Counted from the stretch's first letter, positions 23,136 through 33,625 are shown. The stretch: 64,000 bases of DNA from Pyrocephalus nanus (GCA_038380795.1 CM076269.1:3782001-3846000), one strand, 5' to 3'. The notes: generated by a model not told the origin, from the sequence alone. Translations and numbers: made by a program.

Positions 23136-23939
23136 TGAATGGAGGCATCCATCAGAGGCCTCACATCACAGACCTCGGAGCTGTGATAAACACTTGGGAA
23201 ATGCTCGCTGAACCCCGTGTCCCACTGATGCCTTCTGGGCAAGAGATTTGGTCTTTGGGGGGTGTCCCCGTGCAGATTCCTCCAGGAGGGATGCCACTGG
23301 GTGCTCATGAGTCACTGCTCTGAGATGGGGTTGGGAGCAGGGTCTGGGTTCCTCTAGCCCAGAGCCTTTCCTGCCGACCCTGGCTATCCTCCAGGATGGG
23401 GGGCTTTCCTTCAGGTGGGACCATCAAAGCCATCACCCCATTTCCATGCTGTGGGCACACTGTCTGCAGAAAGGCATCTTCCACCTCTCTATATCTGGGA
23501 AAGACCCAGTTCTGAGAGGATGGTGAGCTACAAGGTCGAGATACACCCTTCAAATACCAGCTCCACTCCTGGTCATCAGATTCCCACCCCTTTTCCCCCA
23601 TCAACCCCAGGATGTCCTAAGCCTGACTGAGAAAGACCAGGTTAGTGACAGAGGCAGGGCTCAGTCCTCATTCCCAGCAGGGAGATCAGTGCAGGGAGCT
23701 GAACTCTCCTCTCTGGTACAGAAGAGTCGGAGCTGACCCCGAAGTCACGCTCCAGGCCACCGCCCCAGCCCATTTGCAGCAGTTTCCACAGCACCTTTCC
23801 CAATGTGGGGACACAAAGCCCCCTCTTCAAGTCACCTCCCTGAGAGGTGGGGCAGGTGTCCTGCCAGCGAGCCGACCGCAGGAGACCAGGAATGCCCCTC
23901 CCTGCCGGCAGCGTGGCGAGAGGACGCGCAGCCTTCACT

Positions 23940-24265
23940 GACGCTTTGCCCAGGCTGTTCTTAAAAATTTATTACTCTGTTGCAACATGAAAAATAAGAC
24001 AGAGAAGTAATCATTAGTATAACTATAACTCCCCGTGCAATAGTCCCACTTGTAAATTGAGATTTATGATTGCAGCTGCCGATATTTTAGAGGCCGGAGC
24101 AGGCAGCAGTGGCAGTACAGCCCAGCTCCGCGCTGCCCCGACGCAGTTACAGTTTATCACAATCTGCAGAGATTATTGCAATGAATAATACACAACAGGC
24201 TGGCAGTGAAGAACTATTCCCGATCAAACGCTTCTGTAAACAACTGAATAAATAATATTGCTCAG
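23940..24265. other. AT-rich conserved-looking block
   Basis: Sharp left edge at 23960 (TTAAAAATTTATTACTC). It contains AGTATAACTATAACTCC near 24015, TTATTGCAATGAATAATAC near 24173 and a TTATCACAATCTG stretch near 24154. One of the better regulatory-element candidates. Confidence 0.5.
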
Positions 24266-24430
24266 CCCCTCTTTAGAACCCTTGGAGGCCCAGGGAAATC
24301 TCTCATTACTCAGCAGGAGAGGCAGCAGAGGGCCTGGAGATGCCATGAGGAAGGGATGCAGTGACTCTGGGCAGGCTCGGGACATTCCAGGGATGGCCAT
24401 TTGCCAAGCAGACAGCTCACTCTCTCATTT

Positions 24431-24500
24431 TTTCACAGAAAAGGAGGACGAGACACTGAAAAGACCTGCTCACAGTCCCACAGTTCCATGTGCAGCCAGA
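24431..24500 (-). repeat. Possible ancient MIR-like SINE fragment
   Basis: The + strand reads like the reverse complement of the middle of a MIR/CORE-SINE: TTCACAGAAAAGGAGGACGA, then GACACTGA, then ACCTGCTCACAGTCCCACAG. Identity is loose, as expected for a very old copy. No poly-A or target duplication remains. Confidence 0.3.
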
Positions 24501-24934
24501 AACAACCTGCTTGGACAGCCAGACAGATGCAAGCCCAGAGAGACAGGTATTGCTGTTCTCTCTTCTGATACTGAGTTGGAAGCAGGTAAAGAGCAGGTTG
24601 GGGGACAGCCTGGCCTGCCAGCAGCTGGATCCCATCTGCAGCAGGGGTGGGACATTTGGGGCCGAGCCCACTGGCAGCGGGGCTCCACACACTCCCTGAA
24701 ATGTCAGTAAGTAATGCACTGATTGGGGTTGTGGTTGTGTGCCAGCAGCTGCAGAAAGGGCATTTCTCACACAGCTTGAAAGGATAAAGTTCAACTCCAC
24801 AGTGCCCCAGGTTCCCTCACCACAGCGAGCTCCGCATGGCCACCACGCTGTGTTGCCACAGGTATCGGGTCTGTTGAGACCTCCACCCAGAGGGGAAGCA
24901 GGGAGGACTCACCCCTTCCCCAGCACCCATCACA

Positions 24935-25060
24935 TGGAGGTGTTTTATTTAGTCTCCGAATGTCTGTGCTCAAAATACAGTCAGCACTGGAGGAGGGACT
25001 TGAAAGGAGCTAATGAAGGGCTATAACGCTTCTTGGGCTATAAACCAGCCCTGCAGCAGC
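24935..25060. other. Short conserved-looking block
   Basis: It carries TTTTATTTAGTCTCCG near 24943 and two GGGCTATAA words at 25018-25026 and 25036-25044. Weak candidate element. Confidence 0.25.
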
Positions 25061-25234
25061 TCTTGGATGTTTCAGAGCCTTCATACCATGCTTTCTGTGG
25101 GGTGAGTGCCCACGTGCCTTTGCTCAGACAGAGGTCCTGCCTGCTCCAGGACCAGCTCCCAGGGTTGTTCCCTGCTCCCTGCAGGCTCTACCCACAGCCA
25201 GGTCCTGGGGAAAGGCAAGAGAAGAAAAGCAGGA

Positions 25235-25695
25235 AAGTTTGCATCCCTGCATCCGCTGTTCTACAGTGCCTGTATGTGCAGCAATCAGCTCCAATTAATC
25301 CCCTCTCAGCTTGGCCCGCCCGCTTCATTACCTCCCCTTGATGAGAACCATCAGTGGGGCCTGTAGGATTTTGCTAATTAGCCTCACTTCGTTTATCATT
25401 TCCATTTTCTCCCAGAGACGCTTGGCTTGCTGGGCGACAGCTTCATCTCCTGCTGAAACAATGCGGCCCCTTCTGTGCCTGTCTCACTTAGCGCTGTCAC
25501 TGCAGCCATTATGAAATTGGGGTTTCATTTACACACTAATTAAACATTACAGCTTGTTCACAATTACAACATGGGGATGAGGAGGTAACTAATTACTTAA
25601 GAAATGAGCTAACATTTATCTCTGATTCTCCCCTCCCTCCCCTCCCACCCAGCCCACCGCCCCCCTCTCCAATCAAGATTAGAAATTGTTGTTGG
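25235..25695. other. AT-rich conserved-looking block with three TAATTA cores
   Basis: TAATTA occurs at 25375-25380, 25537-25542 and 25590-25595. TCGTTTATCATTTCC lies near 25390. A TC-rich run (about 25625-25670) and a sharp change to GC-rich sequence mark the right edge. Strong homeodomain-site density supports a regulatory reading. Confidence 0.5.
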
Positions 25696-26639
25696 ATGGT
25701 GGCAGCCCAGCGGGCCCCTGCCCGCCTCTGCGTGTGCCACGGCCCCGTTGGGGGGCTGCACCGAGACCCCGGCCCGGGGACCATCCATCAACCCCTAATT
25801 GCAGCCGGGATGACGGGGGGGCTGTGGCAGTGGCGTGTGGCGCTGTGCCAAACGGACTGCGCAGGGACGAGCTGTGACGCTACGGATGCGTCCGTCCCGT
25901 CTGGATCTGCCCGCTGATGTGCCATCCCCGGGACAGCCCAGCCACGGTGGTGCCAGGGGCTGAGGTGCTCCCTGGGCATCACTGCCCTCTGCACCTGCCA
26001 GGTTCTTGCCCACTGGGTTAACGCCTGGCTCTGCACAGAGGGCAGGGATGCCAGCACACCCTCTGTGTCCCTGCTGATGGGCAACTCATCCTGAAAAGAC
26101 ATTTTCTTCAGGGAGGAATTAACATTTAAAACTGAGAACCATTAGGGTAAATAAAGCAGGCTGTCACTCAGATCAAAAGGCAACGCAAAGTGTGGGCTTG
26201 GGACACAATGGGCCCTGGGGAGCAGGCACCCTTTCCTTCATCCTTAGGAGTGGAGTGGACAACATGGGTGGGCCAGCACTCCGTGTTCATCCCAGCAGAG
26301 CTGGGTGCTGCCGCTGAGGAAGCAACAGCCTCCTTGCACGGGCAGCACGGGGCTGCCATGAGCTGCTGTTGCAAGCAAGTGGTCCCTTTGGTGCTCACCT
26401 CACTGCAGTGAGGGCAGCGACCAGAGTGCTACTGAGGGGTTAGAGGAGAGGGCAACCAGGATCGTCTTGGGATGGCTGCATGGCTGCCTGCAAGGCAGCT
26501 ATCTGTCTGATGGCAGAGAGGCTGGGGAGGCCACGGGTGCTTGGACACTGCTGCGGGCTCTGGGAGAAGACTGAAAGGCTTTTGAAACACTCCCAGCACA
26601 AACAGCCCTGAACACTGGAAATGCTTTCAGAAAAAAAAC

Positions 26640-27195
26640 ACATCTAGTTCAGCACCAGACAATTAAGGTTCTTTTGCAACTCTTAACCCATGATTTTGAG
26701 ACAAAGAATTTGGCCTCGGCATAATTTGAACTGCTAATTGCTTTCCTGATCTACTGTCATCAGTGAACTGAGCAGAAGCGGACACAAAAAAAATCACCTT
26801 CCATGTCTGGGAGAAAATTCAGAGCTGCTCTCCAGGGGGAAGGGGATGCTCTCTTCTTCCCTCCAAGCAGCTTAAAAAATAATGATCAGGAAACAGTTAA
26901 GCAAAATGGGGGTGAACCGATGGTTTAAAAAAAAAAAAGAAAATTCACACCACTTTATAATAATAGTAACAACTCATTCCCATAGTTTTTATCCTTCCTG
27001 TCTTTAGCCCAGAAAAAAAAAAAAAAAAAAAGAAACCCTGAGCTAAACTACTGACACTGGCTGGGAGCTTAGAACTGCTGCATCAAACAGAGCCCTTGAA
27101 TCTCCTGAACATAATTGTGCTGCCCTCTAACCTCAACCTTCAATCAGTGCAGTGTAACTATCTCATTTTAGCCTACAGGACACACCCCTCTGCTA
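26640..27195. other. AT-rich block with A tracts
   Basis: It includes CATAATTTGAACTGCTAATT near 26721, an A run near 26928, AATAATAGTAACAACTC near 26958 and a 19-A run (27013-27031). The right part carries one copy of the repeated 29-bp motif. Part may be ordinary AT-rich intron. Confidence 0.35.
27013..27031. repeat. Poly(A) run, 19 bases
   Basis: A simple homopolymer. No SINE or LINE body is visible upstream, so it is probably a microsatellite rather than a retrotransposon tail. Confidence 0.9.
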
Positions 27196-27221
27196 ACTAG
27201 CAGCCATATTCTTCTCATTAG
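27193..27221 (+). repeat. Copy 1 of a 29-bp repeated motif
   Basis: It matches 29444-29472 in 25 of 29 positions on the same strand, with shared core AGCCATATT. Both copies follow a C/T-rich stretch. It is not a recognised transposon end. The pair could be a duplicated binding-site cluster. Confidence 0.55.
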
Positions 27222-29309
27222 GAGACTGCTCTGGATGGGAGTGCGGAGGCAAAGCCAGCGCCTCTCCTTTTCTTTCCCTCTTTTGGCTGTTATATGTATA
27301 CTTTTGGAGGGTGAGAACACGAGCAGGGGGCTTTGTGGGTGCTGAAGATGACCCAGCTGCCAAGCCCCCGAGACTCCTGGGCACGTAGCTGGAAACACAG
27401 AGGCAAGCAGAGAAAGGGGCAGGCGCCCCTTCATTCATCCTTAGGGGTGGAGTGGCTGAGTGGGAGAAGGGACAGGGCCTTGGCCCCTCCACAGGCTCAC
27501 TCCATCCACAGAGACCCCAGGGAAAGGGTCCTGAGGTGGCAGTGCCAGGGCACAGGTCCCCTGTGTGCTGGGGCCAGGCTGAGAGGTGGCAGCAGGCAGG
27601 GAGATGCACGAGCTGGGAAGCAAAGGCAGAGGCAGTGCCGTGCCTGCTGCTGAGGGTGGGCAGGAGACCAGGGGCAATGCAGGGCTGGTGACTGCAGGAG
27701 GGTCTGTGCAGAGGCAGCTCCTCTGGCTGGGTGGCCGCTATCCCAGCACATCACAGGCTGCCTGTAATTAACAGTGAGGCTAATGACAGCAGGAAAAGTG
27801 ACCCAGGGCTGCTGGGCGCTCTCCATCGCTGGGGCTTTGCACAGCATCACTGGATAGGGTTTTTTTCACAAAGATCACCTCTGTGCCACGGGGGGATGAG
27901 GCAGGATAGCTCTGCAGCCCACCTGGCACAGCCCAGCCAGCTGATCCTGCTGCACCCCTGGGCCACCACCTGGCTAAAAACTGATAGGATCTCCTGAGGC
28001 CCTGCTTCGTGACATCTCTTGAGAGACCTCTGGGCACGTAGGGCAGACATGTCAGACCACAGCGCTGGCCATGGAACCTTGGTGCCAAAAGTGTTGGATC
28101 AGTGCATCCACTCTTAGCAGTGACCATGACCTCCTGCCTCCTCTGCAGGTCCTGCACAGTGGCAGCACCCAGTTTGGAGACCAGGCTGGGAGAAGCTGCG
28201 TGTGGTCTTGCTGGGTTTGAAGGAAGAATGCAGCTTCCAAGCTGGAGCAGGATTGCTCAGGATTCTCAGGAACAGATGGAAACACTGCCATTCCAGCGCA
28301 GCTGGCTGTGGGTCTCTGCCACAGGACCAGGTACAAGCCAGACCTTTGTGGTTAATGGCACAGCTGGGAGATGCTCTGGAGGATAAAGAAGAGAGTAGAT
28401 CCCCTCTGATCCCACTGCAGACCCCTGAAAGGATCAAGGCTGTGCTGGGAAAGGGCAACAGTTTGGCTGGTGCAGCCCTTCCCACCTGCCAGTGCCCTTT
28501 GCCCTGTGATTTTAACATGTTAGCAACTTGGGAGCAGGGGAATGACACTGATTTGTTTAAGGACAGGGAAGTACACAGCACTGAAAAGATCTTTGATGCC
28601 TCAGTGCCCATCTTCCCCATGCAGCAGCATCTTCCCCATCCAGGCCTCATCCCTAGATCCTCTGCTAAGCTATACCAGCTATTAACACACTCAGAGTTTG
28701 TTATCTTAAAACAGGCCACTCAGGACATGGGGCCACGATCCTGAAAGCAATTAATGTGATCCTTTGGTTTCTGGGGACTGTCAGCACCGCGGCGAGGCAG
28801 GAGTTACGGGTCACAGCCTACCAGCACACAGGTGCCCCTTAGCTCCTCTCAAGAGGTGGGGGTGGTGGGCAGCTGCCAGACCTGGCTTCTGTTAGAGCCC
28901 TTCTCTGCATCCTCAGCCCTGGCCCGGTGCCACTTCCCAGGCTCCAGGGAGAGTAAAGGAAAGCAGCACCAAGGAGCTTAACGGGGGTTCGGATGCCAAA
29001 AAAGCCACCGCTGTCCCGTGCCTGGGTCGGGGCTGCCAAGAGGAAAGCAGTGATGGTACCACATCTCAGTGCTCATTCCAGCACAGCAGGCTCATGGCAG
29101 GGAAGGGACTCTGCCACAGCGGGAACAGCCACAGTGCTGGCAGTGCTCAGGCTCGAGGCTCTGGGCACCCAGGGGTGCCAGGGGCAGTATCACCCTGCAG
29201 CCCCAAACTTTCCTCTTTCTTTCTTTGCTTGGCCGTTTTTTAAAGCAGAAGTTACCCCAGCGAAGTCTTTTGGGGAAGGTGGAGAGAGAGTAGGAAGTCA
29301 AAGAGAATT

Positions 29310-29560
29310 GTCTTGCTAGTCAAAGCCTTTAACAACTATTTTTAATATCAGGCAGAGGAGCAGGATTTTGAAATGAAACAGACGGTGCCTCTTTGATGGG
29401 TGAGCTACAGATCTTGAAACAAGGTCCATTCCCTCCTCCTTCACTAACTAACAGCCATATTTCTCTCATTAAAGACAATCTGGCCGTATTTTCAAACTTC
29501 TTAACAAGGCGATCATCGTAATTTGAGATTTCTATTATCCATGCTCCTATTACAACAGTC
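29310..29560. other. AT-rich conserved-looking block
   Basis: It contains TTTAACAACTATTTTTAATA near 29328, GATCTTGAAACAAGG near 29410 and AACAAGGCGATCATCG near 29503. It carries copy 2 of the 29-bp motif. It ends at a 28-T run. Confidence 0.45.
29444..29472 (+). repeat. Copy 2 of a 29-bp repeated motif
   Basis: Same-strand partner of 27193-27221, about 2.25 kb away, 25 of 29 identical. The flanking sequence after the match does not align well, so the shared unit is short. Confidence 0.55.
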
Positions 29561-29572
29561 TTTTAAGCGGCC

Positions 29573-29575
<3 letters not shown>

Positions 29576-29603
<28 letters not shown>
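29576..29603. repeat. Poly(T) run, 28 bases
   Basis: A homopolymer between two conserved-looking blocks. No retroelement body was recognised on either side. Confidence 0.95.
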
Positions 29604-29606
<3 letters not shown>

Positions 29607-29699
29607 TTCTTTCCCCGACTTTGTCTCTCCCCTCAAACTGCCATTAGTGGTAATGACGTGCAGGAAACAAGAGCGCCAAGAACCACCTTTCCCCCCCCC

Positions 29700-30450
29700 C
29701 CATCTTTTTGGTAGTAGGTTGTGTGGGGGCAGCAATAAGGAATAAAATAAAAAGCGAAATGAAGTTTGGTTATCTCTTATCTGGAGTTTGGTTTTTAATC
29801 CGCCCAGGAGCGCAAAGGAAGCCAATGCAGTACCTTATCTCCCCTGTCGATCACGGACCCCTGCCCAAAGACCCCCATCTCTCTCCCCTTCCCAAAGGCG
29901 CCTGATCCCGGCCCCCTCCCTGCCCCATTAGTCCTTTGCTGGGCTCTGCCAGATGGATGCAATTTGCATAATATCACCAGTGGAGGCTGGCAGATCAACT
30001 GGGGTCAGGCTCTGACATCTCCAGCACAGTCTATCTCCAAGTGCTAATTTGGACTGCATTGATCTCTCTTTCTGATTTCTTTGTCATTTACGTCTGCCAC
30101 GGTTTGACAGGAGATACAGAGACAGACAAGGGGGGAAAGGAAGGAGGAGGGGGGTGAAGAAGAGAAGAGAAACAAAGATTGTAGTTACAGATGTCTTTAA
30201 GGGAAAAAACAGATTAATCCAAGGACTCCTCTGAGGGTCGCAGCTTTGAAACATCCTAATTATCCTATTCTTATGAATTCCTGCACAGACTTAGAGGGGG
30301 GTCTTATCAGGGAACTCAGGGGAATGAAAACTTGTTAAATTGCAGTGGAGTCTCTCTGGCTGACTGGTACCCCCTGCCCTCCTGCACCTCGCAATCAGTT
30401 CTCATTAGGTGAAGCGGGGCAGCTTTAAACCTGGCGTCCCTTGCTGACAC
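29700..30450. other. Long conserved-looking block with POU octamer
   Basis: Several AT-rich cores lie here: GGAATAAAATAAAAAGCG near 29739, ATTTGCAT (29962-29969, POU octamer) followed by AATATCACC, CTAATTTGGACTGC near 30044, and CTAATTATCCTATTCTTATG near 30257. A purine-rich spacer (about 30108-30178) divides it. TATCAC and TTATCA words suit GATA-type factors. Confidence 0.45.
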
Positions 30451-30774
30451 AGCCTTCCCTCCGTACCTCTGCCACCACTCTCCTTAAAGGTGGATCCTCA
30501 GTAAAACTTAGGCAGGAGTCTCTCCTCCTTGCAGAGGGGGACCACAATGCTCACAGCCACCAGCCCCTCGCATTCCAGGGAGTACGGAGATGGGAACACA
30601 TGGATGCCCGAACTCCAGAGACAAGGGCTGACCTGAGAGGGACAGCAGCATCCTTGTGATCCCCCAGGATGCAGGCATGGAAGGGCAGATTTGGGGACAC
30701 ACTGCTGTTGCAGGGCAGCATGATGTTAAAAGACACCTTCCACCCGTGTCCTGAGCAGAGAAGGGCAGGCAATC

Positions 30775-31030
30775 CGTGCCCTTAATTGAGATGTTTATGT
30801 TCATTAACACAATATTTATCTTCATTAACATTCTTCTCCTCCTCACAGGTAAGGGAAGACACGCTACCAATTTAGCCTTGTCTGGGATGTATCGCAGAGA
30901 GACACCAAGGCACCAAAAGAATCTACGGGAAATCAAAATGTCACTCAGTGTTTTAGATTGCTACTTTTTGCAGAAAAAGCTCTGCAGAAAGTTAATGATC
31001 TTCCAAGGCTTCTTACCTAACACACATCTC
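30775..31030. other. AT-rich stretch with tandem-like ATTAACA words
   Basis: TTCATTAACA occurs at 30799-30808 and again at 30822-30831, 23 bp apart. The rest is moderate-GC intron. A weak regulatory candidate. Confidence 0.25.
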
Positions 31031-31516
31031 GCTGCTTGGGAAGTGCTACTGTTACAAGGGCAGGGGAACAAGTGTTAGTGAAGATGTTCTACCTGCTGGT
31101 CCTAAAACCACAAGCCAGAGGAAGAGGGAACCAGAGCAGCCCCCGTGCCAAAGGGCAGTTCCAGGATGATGGCAATGCTGTCCTGCTGGGGATCAGCCAG
31201 ATCTGAGGCTTGAGACAGATCTTCCCCAAGCTGCAGCTGGGCATTGCAGCACAGCAAACAATCCAGAAAGTCCCTCTTAAATCTTCAGTCTAACGCTGGT
31301 GCTGCAAACATAACCACTTCCAGCCAGCAGAGAGGGGCTCGCACATACCTTCCACACAACCCCAGGGAGCAGGCACTGCCGCTGCTTGCCTGGGGGCTGG
31401 GAGGAGCACATGACAGCACCCTGACTTTTCTCAGGCAGCTGAAGTCCCTGCAGCCATCAAACTCTCTCCAAGGGCAAGGTGTGATGAATCCATCATACCC
31501 CCAGCAGGCAGTGAGT

Positions 31517-31552
31517 GAGGTTGGATGGGCTCTGGACCAACTTTTGGCAGGG
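31517..31552 (+). repeat. Probable CR1-derived fragment
   Basis: GAGGTTGGATGGGCTCTGG followed by ACCAACTT resembles the conserved segment close to the CR1 3' end in sense orientation. The terminal octamer repeats are missing and the match is short, so this is an old, broken copy at best. Confidence 0.35.
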
Positions 31553-31750
31553 TAGGACGGAGGGGTGAGTGCAGTCAACACAAACACTCAATCATCCTTC
31601 CTTTCTTTCTTCTGTGTCTCCTTTGTTAACTGCAGGAAACAGCTGAAAGACCTTGAGTTTCCCATTGTAGCATGTATGGGAACAGAGCTGCAGTGATCAG
31701 AACATACCCCCTGCTGCTCCAGGGGAAAAAGGGAGAGCAGAATCCTTTCT

Positions 31751-31821
31751 AAAAAGGGTTTACGATTAGAAGAGTGTTCTGTCACTCTGGCGCGCAGTAA
31801 TCCACTGCGCCACCAAGTCCC
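31751..31821 (-). other. tRNA-like sequence with A-box and T-run
   Basis: On the - strand, GGGACTT (31821-31815) is followed by a perfect A-box TGGCGCAGTGG (31812-31802). A D-arm-like hairpin (GCGC stems) comes next, then a 6-bp hairpin with a 6-nt loop (31788-31771). CCC and a five-T pol III terminator (31755-31751) close it. The T-arm/B-box is degenerate and the acceptor pairs only partly. It is probably a decayed tRNA pseudogene or tRNA-derived SINE head. A functional tRNA is unlikely. Confidence 0.35.
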
Positions 31822-31945
31822 TTCAGAGAGATGTCGAAAACTTAAATGACTGAAAGCAAAAGAGCCCCGGCTCAGGTTCCCAGGCAGCCAGACATCCTAA
31901 TTATCTTTAGATCCACTCCCACATGGAGGGGAGAGAGCATACAAG

Positions 31946-31948
<3 letters not shown>
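31822..31948. other. Conserved-looking block beside a polypurine tract
   Basis: Contains ACTTAAATGACTGAAAGC near 31840 and CATCCTAATTATCTTTAG near 31893. It abuts the tRNA-like sequence on the left and the poly-A/polypurine tract on the right. Confidence 0.4.
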
Positions 31949-31984
<36 letters not shown>

Positions 31985-32026
31985 GAGAAAGAAAAGAAAA
32001 AGAAAGAGGGGGAAAAAAAAAAAAGA
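31949..32026 (+). repeat. 78-base pure polypurine tract beginning with 33 A
   Basis: No pyrimidine occurs on the + strand from 31949 to 32026. A 33-A run (31949-31981) is followed by mixed A/G. Such tracts can be poly-A microsatellites or triplex-forming sequence. It lies about 75 bp from copy A of the duplicated 63-bp element. Confidence 0.85.
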
Positions 32027-32099
32027 CTGTCACATTGCTTTTTTCTTTTTTTAAAAGCTTGTCTCTGCTCACTGCTTTTCCAGCTGTGACACCTCTCAC

Positions 32100-32162
32100 G
32101 GTAGTTAATTAGAATCATGTCACCGCGTTAATGTGCTCTGACTGGACTCTGACAGTTGCTCA
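32100..32162 (+). repeat. Copy A of a duplicated 63-bp noncoding element
   Basis: This copy and 33329-33391 align without gaps over 63 bp with 8 mismatches. The left part is GGTAGTTAATTAGAATC and the right part ATGTGCTCTGACTGGACTCT, both nearly unchanged. The variable positions cluster in the middle. TAATTA suits homeodomain factors. It does not match any transposon I know, which suggests a duplicated regulatory element. A CpG-rich stretch follows on its right. Confidence 0.8.
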
Positions 32163-32389
32163 TCCTCTAACTGGCCACCCCGGCCGGCCCTCCCTCCCCA
32201 CCCTTTCTCGTGGATGCGGGACCCAGTGCTCACAGCAGGACCCCCTGCCACCTGCCCGCCACGCTGTCCCCGTGCCCGTGGTGCAGCAGATGCCCCAGAG
32301 CGGCTGTGCCGGACCCTGCACCCCGCCTGGGTGCCGGGACACTCTGCCTGGCCGCGACACCCGGCACGCAGCCGCTCCACCTGTTCTGG

Positions 32390-32500
32390 ATCCGCCTGAC
32401 CTTTACGAGCACTAATTCAAAATGACACCGCTCATTTGGTGACATTTCTGTTGATTTTTACTTGAGTCTCTTTTAATTATTTAATTCAGAGTCCCTCCCC
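32390..32500. other. Short AT-rich conserved-looking block
   Basis: It contains GAGCACTAATTCAAAATGAC near 32407 and TCTTTTAATTATTTAATTC near 32469. It lies between the two copies of the 63-bp element, separated from copy A by a CpG-rich stretch. Confidence 0.45.
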
Positions 32501-33159
32501 TCCTGCCTTGGGCTGGGGCTGCTGTGTGCGGGGCAGTGCCCCAAGGCAGCCCTGGGTCCCGCTCCGCAGGGGTGAGCCCCTGCCCCTCTGCAGGAGTCAG
32601 CCCTCTCGGCATCCCTTGGCAAAAGGATGGTGTGGCGCAAATGGCACTGTCCCCCAGGCTTGGCACCAGCTGTGTGCCACCTCCACTGAGAAATGAAGAG
32701 CTGAAAAAGAACAGGATAGAGATGGAGAGCTCTGGTGGAGTACAGCGTTCTCCAAGGCTTCTTCCATACCCTGGGAGGGACAGAGAGGATGGGGCTGGCT
32801 CTGCCTGGGTTTTTTTGTCCAGTGGAAAGTGGTCAAAAACATGAAGATGAGTTTCCCAAAATGCTGTCCACCTCCTTGTTCCCCCTGCCCTGATGCAGAG
32901 GAGGCAGGTGGGCACCAAGGGTGAGCGAGGGTCCCACAGATGCCGCACCCCTGAGAGAGGCAGGAAAATCAAAGAGGGGAAAGGAAAACGGGGAAGAGCG
33001 AGAAGGAGGCTGAAATAAAGCCAGCAAGCTGCCAGGACCACGCACACTCCCAGCACCTCCCAGGGTGAGGCAAAGCCTCATCAGCCCCCCTATGCCGAGG
33101 TGCAGGGGGAGAGCCGGTGCTGACAGCCAGAGGCCCCCATTACAGAGGGCGGGTTGCCC

Positions 33160-33328
33160 ATCAGCTGCCACCGCGCTCGGTGAGCGTGGCCCTCGCCGCC
33201 CTCTCCTCCGGTGTCGGCTCGGAGCAGCCCAGCCAAGCCGGGCACAGCACCGGGAGAGGGACAGCTCCGCCGGGCAGGAGGCACCCCGGCAGGCGCTGGC
33301 CCGGCTCCCCGCGGCGGTGGCAGCTCGA
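33160..33328. other. CpG cluster abutting copy B of the duplicated element
   Basis: CGG, CCG and GCG words are dense here and stop abruptly where the AT-rich element begins. It could be an orphan CpG island tied to an enhancer. No promoter motifs or exon are visible. Confidence 0.4.
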
Positions 33329-33391
33329 GGTAGTTAATTAGAATCGTGTCAGTAAGTAAATGTGCTCTGACTGGACTCTGACAGACGCTCA
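33329..33391 (+). repeat. Copy B of a duplicated 63-bp noncoding element
   Basis: Same strand as copy A, about 1.23 kb away, 55 of 63 identical. Both outer parts are kept while the central six bases differ most (CCGCGT in A, GTAAGT in B). AT-rich, conserved-looking sequence continues to its right, which copy A lacks. Confidence 0.8.
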
Positions 33392-33625
33392 CCTATGACA
33401 CCGGGGGCCAGGAGACAATCCACATCAAACTACTGCAGTGTGACCCTTTTAACACAAAGAGTAAACTCACTGCACATCGAGTTGAAGCTCATTAAAACTG
33501 TCTACTCTGCGAGCATCCCATTAACCTCACTGTTAAAAACACGCAATTCCTCTTCTTCTTTCTGAGGCCTAATTAATGCTCTGGATCAGGAACAATATCA
33601 CATCCTAACCTTCCGAGATTTCCAA
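33392..33625. other. AT-rich conserved-looking block right of copy B
   Basis: It carries ACATCAAACTACTGCAG near 33421, GCTCATTAAAACTG near 33487, CATTAACCTCACTG near 33519 and GCCTAATTAATGCTCTGG near 33567. Likely the same regulatory element as copy B. Confidence 0.45.

Noticed and set aside
26440..26530. Possible internal CR1 sequence (GAGGGCAACCAGGAT word)
   Set aside because: Only one short word resembles CR1, and the surrounding sequence does not align with what I remember of the element.
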